Translations under genes and position numbers: made by a program
NCBI GenBank assembly: GCA_009777165.1
Contig: WRML01000139.1
Coordinates: forward strand, 1 to 6,268
Reading direction: 5' to 3'
Source of the DNA: Kiritimatiellota bacterium
GTDB taxonomy: Bacteria; Verrucomicrobiota; Kiritimatiellia; RFP12; UBA1067
Length of the DNA: 6,268 bases
Shown: positions 1-4,879 of the stretch, one piece after another
Numbering within the stretch: position 1 is the first letter of the stretch
Layout: each line of letters starts with the position of its first letter
The notes under the pieces: model-generated
What the model saw: the letters and a program-made list of their open reading frames with translations, nothing else
Told to the model about the DNA's origin: nothing
Databases searched by the model: none

Positions 1-11
1 GGGCGTGGCCC

Positions 12-42
12 GGGCGGGGGGACGGTTGGGGGGGGGGGCGGG
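12..42 (+). other. Potential G-quadruplex-forming G tracts
   Basis: On the plus strand, G runs at 12-14, 16-21, 28-38 (eleven Gs) and 40-42 are separated by loops of 1, 6 and 1 bases. This satisfies the usual pattern of four runs of at least three Gs with loops of 7 or fewer. The minus strand is correspondingly C-rich. The pattern is seen directly; folding is not shown. Long G homopolymers are also prone to length errors in assemblies. Confidence 0.5.
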
Positions 43-113
43 TGTGTGTGCGCGGGCACGGGGGCGTGGGGCAAGCCCCCCGCATAAAAGGGGCGGCAAA
101 CCGCCGTACTCCA
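20..113. repeat. Direct repeat copy 1 with two potential hairpins
   Basis: This aligns without gaps to 201-294 at a constant offset of 181 bases. By hand count about 76 of 94 positions match, with the right half best conserved. It starts GGACGGTTG and ends ACTCCA. Two inverted repeats lie inside: GCGTGGGG (64-71) with CCCCCCGC (76-83), one T-C mismatch and loop CAAG; and GGCGG (92-96) with CCGCC (101-105), loop CAAA. It holds no gene. The form suggests a dispersed hairpin element of REP/BIME type, but one window cannot show whether it recurs elsewhere in the genome. Confidence 0.75.
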
Positions 114-157
114 TAGATTACGCCATGAACAAACCCCCGCCGCCGGATACGGTGGCA

Positions 158-175
158 CCCCCTTTCAAAAGGGGG
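158..175. repeat. Perfect 8-bp inverted repeat between the direct repeats
   Basis: CCCCCTTT (158-165) is followed by CA and AAAGGGGG (168-175). As RNA it would fold as a 7-bp stem with a four-base loop. No U-run follows on either strand, so it is not a classical intrinsic terminator. It is followed on the plus strand by further G runs (178-182, 186-189). It could slow transcription leaving dnaE or be part of a dispersed element. Confidence 0.6.
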
Positions 176-200
176 CTGGGGGAGAGGGGTACGGTCCTTT

Positions 201-294
201 GGACGGTTGTAGGGGGGGGCGCGTGTATGTGCCCGAATGCTGGCGCGTGGGGCGAGCCCCACGCATGAAAGCGACGGCAAGCCGCCGCACTCCA
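201..294. repeat. Direct repeat copy 2 with two potential hairpins
   Basis: This is the second copy of the unit at 20-113. The first hairpin is perfect here: GCGTGGGG (245-252) with CCCCACGC (257-264) around a CGAG loop. The second pairs GCGACGG (271-277) with CCGCCGC (282-288) around CAAG. Its single A-C mismatch becomes a G-U wobble if the minus strand, the dnaE transcript strand, is read. Most differences from copy 1 fall in the left half, while the hairpin half is conserved. It lies about 90 bases beyond the dnaE stop. Confidence 0.75.
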
Positions 295-381
295 GAGGGC
301 TTGCGGTACCCCCCTTGCGGCCATCCACGCATTTTTTTTGACGAAATTCAACGATTCAGGGGCGTATGGGGTTTTGCCATC

Positions 382-3300
382 TTACCTGGGTGACCAGCGG
401 CGTCCGGGACGGGGATCTTTGAAGATGGCTTGCTTGGCGACACGGATTATGCTGTTTTTGCCGAGCAGCTTTTCTGCGGTCTCAGGGAAATCGCCGGAGG
501 GATTAACCGTGAAAGCGGAACCCGCTCTCACCACAAAGCGTTTGTTCCCGTCGTACTTCAGATAAATGAACAGCGGGATCGTCCCTGGACATGAGGACGC
601 GAGACTCTGAATGCCCTTGATCCGCTCACCCGTCTGGGGGGTGCCGGCCTTGACCGCGACCACTACCTTTTCCGTAAAATGTGTTGCTGCTTCTGTGAGT
701 GGGAACATTTCGCGGACCATAATCTTGGGTTGATCTTCGCGTCTGGAGAGCGTGCCGCAGATTATCACGGGCGCGTCCGCCACGCAGATTCCCTCGTATT
801 TTTTGTAAGCCTCTGCAAACACCAGTGCCTCGATTGCGTGTTCGCCGTCGCCCAGAACGGTGATTGCCCATGGCTCTTTCGTCTTTGCGCTGATGCGCCG
901 CGAGACGGATGACAACAGCCCGGCAACGCGGATTTCCTTATTGTCTGGCAGTGCCTCCAAGTCCCGGATACGAGCGGTCTGAAACTCGCTGATGGCGCGG
1001 CGGAAGCGGTTGAGCGGGTGCCCGGTCATGTACGCGCCCAAGAGTTCGCGCTCGTACCTGAGGCTTTCGGCTTGCGACCACGCAGGGTAGTCTGGCAGGG
1101 GGTTGGGGTCTGCGGAGCCTGCGTCTTTTGCGTCCAGGCCGTCGAAGAGGTTCCCTTGCCCGCTCTGCAACTCGCTCTTCTGCTCCTGTGTGCGGGAAAG
1201 GATGAGTTCGATGTTGGCGAACAGGCGCGCGCGGTGGATGCCGAAGCAGTCCATCGCGCCACATTTGATGAGTCCTTCCATCACGCGCTTGTTGGTGACA
1301 GCGTCGTCAACGCGCGTGCAGAAGTCCGCGAAACTCTCAAACGGCCCGTTGGCGTTGCGTGCTTGCAGGATGGCATCCGCCACGCCTTCGCCGATGGTCT
1401 TGATGCCCGCCAGCCCGAAGCGGACGTTCCCGTCCTCGGGCGAGAAGCGGTCGAGGCTGAGGTTGATGTCCGGGGGCAGGACCTTGATGCCCATGTCGGC
1501 GGCGGCGGCGACGAAGCCGGGCAGCTTATCGAAGTTGCCCATTTCGGAGGAGATCTGCGCGCACATGAACTCGACGGGGTAGTGCGCCTTCATGTAGGCG
1601 GTCTGGTAGCCGACAATCGCGTAGGCGGCGGCGTGGGACTTGTTGAAGCCGTATCCCGCGAACTTTTCCATGTTGTCGAAAATCTGCCCGGCGCGTTTCT
1701 TGGGAATGCCTTGCGTTTTCTCACATCCCTCGACGAAGCCTTTGCGTTCCTTGGTCATCTCCTTGGCAATCTTCTTCCCCATGGCGCGGCGGAGCAGGTC
1801 GGCACGTCCGAGCGAATAACCCGCCAGCACCTGCGCGGCGCGCTGCACCTGTTCCTGATAGACCATGATGCCGTAGGTTTCTTTCAGGATGGGTTCAAGC
1901 AGCGGATGGTCGTATTCGATTTTCTCCTGTCCCTTTTTCCGTCGAATGAATGACGGGATATTCTCCATGGGTCCCGGGCGGAAGAGCGCGTTGGCGGCAA
2001 TGATCTCCTCGATGTGCGTGGGCTGCAAATCCGCAAGGACTCGCCGCATCCCGCCCGACTCAAATTGGAACACGCCGATGGTGTCCGCCGCCTGGAAAAG
2101 GTTGAACGTCTTCTCGTCGTCCAGCGGCAGCGACACTAAATCAATCTCCCTTCCATGGATCAGCTTGATGAGGGCGACGGCCTCCTGCAGCACGGTCAGC
2201 GTTTTGAGCCCGAGGAAGTCCATCTTGAGCAATCCGCATTTTTCGATGCAGTCCTTGTCGTACTGGGTGATGGTCTCGCCGCCCTTGTCCCGCGCGAGGG
2301 GGACGAGATCCATGAGCGGCTTGTCGCCGATGACCACGCCTGCGGCATGAAGCCCCGCGTTGCGGTAAAGCCCCTCCAGCACTTCGGCATGACGCATGAT
2401 TTCGCGCAGTCCTTGGTCATTGACACACGCGGCGGCGAACTCCGGGTTCTCCGTCTTCGCTTTCGCCAGCGTGATTTTCGGGTCGGTGGGGATCATCTTG
2501 GCGTAACGGTCCGCCTGGCTCAGCGGGATTTCCAGTACCCGCGCGATGTCGCGGATGACGGTTTTCGCGCCCAGCTGCCCAAACGTCACAATCTGAGCCA
2601 CGCGGTCCTTGCCGTATTTCTGCTTCACGTACTCGATGACTTTACCGCGATTGGTTTGGCAGAAGTCGATGTCGAAGTCGGGCGGCGACACGCGCTCCGG
2701 ATTGAGGAAGCGTTCGAAAATCAAATCGAAGCGGAGGGGGTCAATCTGCGTGATGCCCAAGGCGTAGGCGAGAATCGAACCTGCCCCTGAGCCGCGCCCG
2801 GGTCCCACCGGGACCCCGTTCATCCGCGACCAGTTGATGAAGTCCGCCACCACAAGGAAATAGTTGACGAACCCCGTCTTCTGGATGATGCCGACCTCGT
2901 AGTTGAAACGTTCGACCAAGCCCTGTTCGCGTTCATCCTTCGGCTGGGCGAATGAAAAGCCGTAGTGTTTCTCCATCCCTTGCTTGCCGAGGTGAATCAG
3001 ATAACTGATCCCGTCCGTAAAATCCTCCGGCGTCTCAAACGAGGGGAAGTGGAGGTTGTCCGCCTTCCCGTCCGAAAACGTCAGATCCACGTTGCAACGG
3101 TCGGCGATTTCCTGTGTCCTGTCGAACGCCTCCGCATCGTCCGGGAACACTTTCTCCAAATCCTCCCGCGACTTGAAATAGAACTCGTCCGTCTCGTACT
3201 TCATGCGCTTGGGGTCGCTCATCACCGTTGCGGTCTGGATGCACAACATGATCTCATGTGCCCGCGCGTGGCTCTGGTGGAGGTAATGCACATCGTTCGT

Positions 3301-3930
3301 GATGACCGTCTTCAACCCTGTCCGACGGCTGAGTTCACGGGCCCCCTCATTCACAATCCGCTGTATCGCGCTCCCGTCATTGTCCCTGATCCCGTGATCC
3401 TGCAGTTCCAGGAAAAAACGGTCGGGGCCGAAGATGTCCATGTGCTCGCGCGCGACCGCCTCGGCAACGTCAAGGCGCCGATCCCGGAGAAATGCATTGA
3501 CCTCACCTTGGAGACATGCCGACATCGCGATCAGCCCCCCCGAATACGCCCGCAGCGTCTCCTTGTCAATTCGCGGTTTGCTGTAGAACCCTTCCGTGTA
3601 TCCGATGGTGTTGATTCTCGAGAGGTTATAATACCCCTCCCGATTTTCCGCCAGCAAGACGAGATGGTGATACGGTGCTTTCGGGTCACCACGCGCCGAT
3701 CGATGCTCTTTCGGGTTGATGTAAATCTCGCACCCGATGATGGGCTTGATGCCCTCCTCCTTACACGTCCTGTAGAAATCGATCACGCCATACATCACGC
3801 CGTGGTCCGTGATGGCGAGTGCGGTCATGCCCAACTCCTTCGCGCGGAGCACCAGCGGCTTGATCTGGCACGCACCGTCGAGCATGCTGTATTTCGTGTG
3901 CAGATGAAGATGGACAAATGGTTTTGACAT
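382..3930 (-). CDS. dnaE: DNA polymerase III subunit alpha (replicative polymerase, DnaE type)
   Basis: This is the catalytic subunit of the chromosomal replicase, polymerising DNA at the fork in complex with the beta clamp and clamp loader. The protein is 1182 aa, close to the family norm (about 1160 in E. coli). The N-terminal PHP domain (about 5-275) begins HLHLHTKYSMLDG. The polymerase core has GPGRGSGAGS at 376-385, PDFDIDF at 417-423 (D420 and D422 match the E. coli catalytic Asp pair) and MDFLGLKTLT at 570-579 (D571 is the third Asp). A helix-hairpin-helix region lies near 836-895, QGNLF at 925-929 is an internal beta-clamp-binding motif, and an OB fold spans about 998-1075. The open frame continues upstream to 4101, but homology starts at MSKPFVHLHLH and the extension would overlap the divergent gene, so I place the start at 3930. 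No SD precedes it; a promoter lies directly upstream. The stop is TAA. No intein or frameshift is visible. Confidence 0.97.
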   Translation of the reverse strand: MSKPFVHLHLHTKYSMLDGACQIKPLVLRAKELGMTALAITDHGVMYGVIDFYRTCKEEGIKPIIGCEIYINPKEHRSARGDPKAPYHHLVLLAENREGYYNLSRINTIGYTEGFYSKPRIDKETLRAYSGGLIAMSACLQGEVNAFLRDRRLDVAEAVAREHMDIFGPDRFFLELQDHGIRDNDGSAIQRIVNEGARELSRRTGLKTVITNDVHYLHQSHARAHEIMLCIQTATVMSDPKRMKYETDEFYFKSREDLEKVFPDDAEAFDRTQEIADRCNVDLTFSDGKADNLHFPSFETPEDFTDGISYLIHLGKQGMEKHYGFSFAQPKDEREQGLVERFNYEVGIIQKTGFVNYFLVVADFINWSRMNGVPVGPGRGSGAGSILAYALGITQIDPLRFDLIFERFLNPERVSPPDFDIDFCQTNRGKVIEYVKQKYGKDRVAQIVTFGQLGAKTVIRDIARVLEIPLSQADRYAKMIPTDPKITLAKAKTENPEFAAACVNDQGLREIMRHAEVLEGLYRNAGLHAAGVVIGDKPLMDLVPLARDKGGETITQYDKDCIEKCGLLKMDFLGLKTLTVLQEAVALIKLIHGREIDLVSLPLDDEKTFNLFQAADTIGVFQFESGGMRRVLADLQPTHIEEIIAANALFRPGPMENIPSFIRRKKGQEKIEYDHPLLEPILKETYGIMVYQEQVQRAAQVLAGYSLGRADLLRRAMGKKIAKEMTKERKGFVEGCEKTQGIPKKRAGQIFDNMEKFAGYGFNKSHAAAYAIVGYQTAYMKAHYPVEFMCAQISSEMGNFDKLPGFVAAAADMGIKVLPPDINLSLDRFSPEDGNVRFGLAGIKTIGEGVADAILQARNANGPFESFADFCTRVDDAVTNKRVMEGLIKCGAMDCFGIHRARLFANIELILSRTQEQKSELQSGQGNLFDGLDAKDAGSADPNPLPDYPAWSQAESLRYERELLGAYMTGHPLNRFRRAISEFQTARIRDLEALPDNKEIRVAGLLSSVSRRISAKTKEPWAITVLGDGEHAIEALVFAEAYKKYEGICVADAPVIICGTLSRREDQPKIMVREMFPLTEAATHFTEKVVVAVKAGTPQTGERIKGIQSLASSCPGTIPLFIYLKYDGNKRFVVRAGSAFTVNPSGDFPETAEKLLGKNSIIRVAKQAIFKDPRPGRRWSPR

Positions 3931-3938
3931 GGCGATAA

Positions 3939-3967
3939 AGTATAGCAGAAATCCGTTGAAAGACCAA
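3939..3967 (-). promoter_or_regulatory. Sigma70-like promoter of dnaE, start-codon proximal
   Basis: On the minus strand, TATACT (3939-3944, 5 of 6 to TATAAT) lies 17 bp from TTGGTC (3962-3967, 3 of 6 to TTGACA). The -10 box ends only 8 bp before the dnaE ATG. A normal start 6-8 bp downstream of the -10 would therefore give an mRNA with essentially no 5' leader. The 20 bases before the ATG hold no GGAGG-like sequence, which fits. The boxes and spacing are seen directly; promoter activity is inferred. An upstream promoter combined with SD-independent initiation is the alternative. Confidence 0.5.
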
Positions 3968-4011
3968 ATTCGATCATGTTTATTTTTTCGCTCGTTTTTT
4001 CCGTCCGAACG

Positions 4012-4020
4012 TGGTATGGT
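4012..4020 (+). promoter_or_regulatory. Possible extended -10 promoter for the hydrolase operon
   Basis: TGGTATGGT reads as an extended -10 element: TG at 4012-4013, one base, then TATGGT at 4015-4020 (4 of 6 to TATAAT). It would start transcription near 4027 and give a leader of about 19 bases that contains the GGAGGA site. No good -35 hexamer stands at the usual distance, and the upstream DNA is T-rich. A weaker alternative is TTGAAA (3956-3961) with TTTATT (3979-3984) at 17 bp. Both lie within the 115-bp region shared with the divergent dnaE promoter. Confidence 0.3.
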
Positions 4021-4034
4021 TTTTCTTGTTTTAT

Positions 4035-4040
4035 GGAGGA
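4035..4040 (+). promoter_or_regulatory. Ribosome binding site of the hydrolase gene
   Basis: GGAGGA stands 5 bases before the ATG at 4046. It fixes this start rather than the upstream in-frame ATGs, such as the one at 3929, which would overlap the dnaE start and lack an SD. The signal peptide also begins immediately at this ATG. The strong SD contrasts with its absence upstream of dnaE. Confidence 0.8.
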
Positions 4041-4045
4041 AAACG

Positions 4046-4846
4046 ATGCGGACATTTTTGATTTGCTGGTTGTGGGCGTTGCCGGTGCTGGCGCAGTTCA
4101 CGCCCGACGAGATGATGAAGCCTTACGCATACACCAATGAGGCGGGGGAGGTGTTCACGTGCAGGTTGTCGTATCCGCAGTTCCCGGTGGAGGGCAAGAA
4201 ATACCCGCTCGTCCTGTTCCTGCACGGTTCGACGGCGTGTGGGACGGACAACCGCAAGCAAATCGCAATGGGGCTTCCGACGTTGCTGTCGTCGTTCCTG
4301 AAACAGCGTGCGCAGGTGATTGTGGTCGCGCCGCAATGCCCGCCGGGAATACTGAACTGGTGGGTCACGAAAATCGCCATGTCGGCGGAGTATTCGGCGA
4401 CGAAGGAGATCGCGCCTTCGCTGGAGGTCGCGCTGGAGCTTTGCAACCACCTCGTGCGGGACAAGCAGGCCGACCCTGACCGCCTCTACGTCACGGGCCT
4501 CTCCCTCGGCGGGTTCGGCACGTGGGATGCCATCCAACGTTACCCGGAGATGTTCGCGGCGGCAATCCCCATCAGTGCGGGGGGGGACACGAAGCTTGCC
4601 GGCAACATCGCGTCCGTCCCGGTCTGGGTGTTTCATTCGCAGGATGACAAGAATGTCAACGTGGAATGTTCGCGGCGCATGGTCAAGGCGCTGAAGGCGG
4701 CTGGCGGGAAGGTCACCTACACGGAGTACGCGAAGGGGGGGCACAACAGCTGGGACAGGGCCTACTCGGACACGAATGTGGTCAAGTGGCTGCTGGAGCA
4801 GACGCGCAAGAAACAGCCCTGGTGGAAGTTCTGGCGCTGGTTCTAA
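4046..4846 (+). CDS. Secreted alpha/beta-hydrolase, esterase / dienelactone hydrolase-like
   Basis: This 266-aa protein is probably an exported serine ester hydrolase. Residues 1-16 (MRTFLICWLWALPVLA) look like a short signal peptide with cleavage after VLA. The mature part has the order of an alpha/beta-hydrolase: LVLFLHGS at 55-62 (oxyanion region), nucleophile elbow GLSLGGFGTW at 151-160 with Ser153, the acid in HSQDDKNV (Asp201 by spacing, about 4 residues after the His), and GGHNSWD at 231-237 with His233. The GLSLGGFGTWDAI pattern is typical of the PHB-depolymerase-like, feruloyl-esterase-like and dienelactone-hydrolase-like groups, often annotated as prolyl oligopeptidase family or carboxylesterase; the substrate cannot be told. 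The protein ends in an unusual cationic, Trp-rich tail (258-266). The gene is divergent from dnaE and is followed after 33 bp by the TPR gene, probably as an operon. Fold and triad are confident; specificity is unknown. Confidence 0.9.
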   Translation: MRTFLICWLWALPVLAQFTPDEMMKPYAYTNEAGEVFTCRLSYPQFPVEGKKYPLVLFLHGSTACGTDNRKQIAMGLPTLLSSFLKQRAQVIVVAPQCPPGILNWWVTKIAMSAEYSATKEIAPSLEVALELCNHLVRDKQADPDRLYVTGLSLGGFGTWDAIQRYPEMFAAAIPISAGGDTKLAGNIASVPVWVFHSQDDKNVNVECSRRMVKALKAAGGKVTYTEYAKGGHNSWDRAYSDTNVVKWLLEQTRKKQPWWKFWRWF

Positions 4847-4867
4847 CGGTTTTGTGGACAGGATTAC

Positions 4868-4872
4868 AGGAG
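4868..4872 (+). promoter_or_regulatory. Ribosome binding site deciding the TPR-protein start
   Basis: AGGAG stands 7 bases before the ATG at 4880 and 10 before the next in-frame ATG at 4883. The third in-frame ATG at 4892 is 19 bases away, too far. The out-of-frame ATG at 4875 is only 2 bases away and meets TGA after two codons. This makes 4880 or 4883 the likely start. Confidence 0.65.
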
Positions 4873-4879
4873 TAATGGG

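Larger units (their letters stand above)
1..381. other. Gene-free 3' flank of dnaE, repeat- and hairpin-rich
   Basis: No credible gene is seen. The open frames here are short, of low complexity (Gly/Arg/Pro/Ala-rich) and cross the repeats. Apart from the elements listed separately, the region has CTTGCGG twice (300-306, 314-320) and a run of eight Ts at 332-339. That T-run is on the plus strand, so it cannot serve as a U-tract for the leftward dnaE transcript. On the minus strand, about 220 down to 158 is rich in C and poor in G, which could suit Rho-dependent termination of dnaE; this is inference only. Confidence 0.6.

Noticed and set aside
321..339. T-run at 332-339 as an intrinsic terminator for dnaE
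   Set aside because: The T-run is on the plus strand and would be A in the leftward dnaE RNA; no strong hairpin directly precedes it on the plus strand either.
1..381. CRISPR array or attachment site
   Set aside because: There are only two diverged long repeats with one intervening segment, no short regular spacers, and no cas, integrase or tRNA gene in the window.
5..393. Three short open frames in the left flank (5-268, 118-351 minus, 199-393)
   Set aside because: They overlap each other and the repeats, are of low complexity, and lack ribosome binding sites or recognisable protein features.
1018..1953. 311-codon plus-strand open frame opposite dnaE
   Set aside because: It lies wholly antisense to well-conserved DnaE sequence, its product is low in recognisable motifs, and long antisense frames are expected at this third-position GC bias.
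2965..3927. 320-codon plus-strand open frame opposite the dnaE 5' part
   Set aside because: It is antisense to the PHP domain; its composition (Arg, Val, His-rich) mirrors the opposite-strand codons and no domain is visible.
3931..4101. N-terminal extension of DnaE by 57 codons
   Set aside because: It would overlap the hydrolase start and promoter region, and DnaE homology begins at MSKPFVHLHLH.
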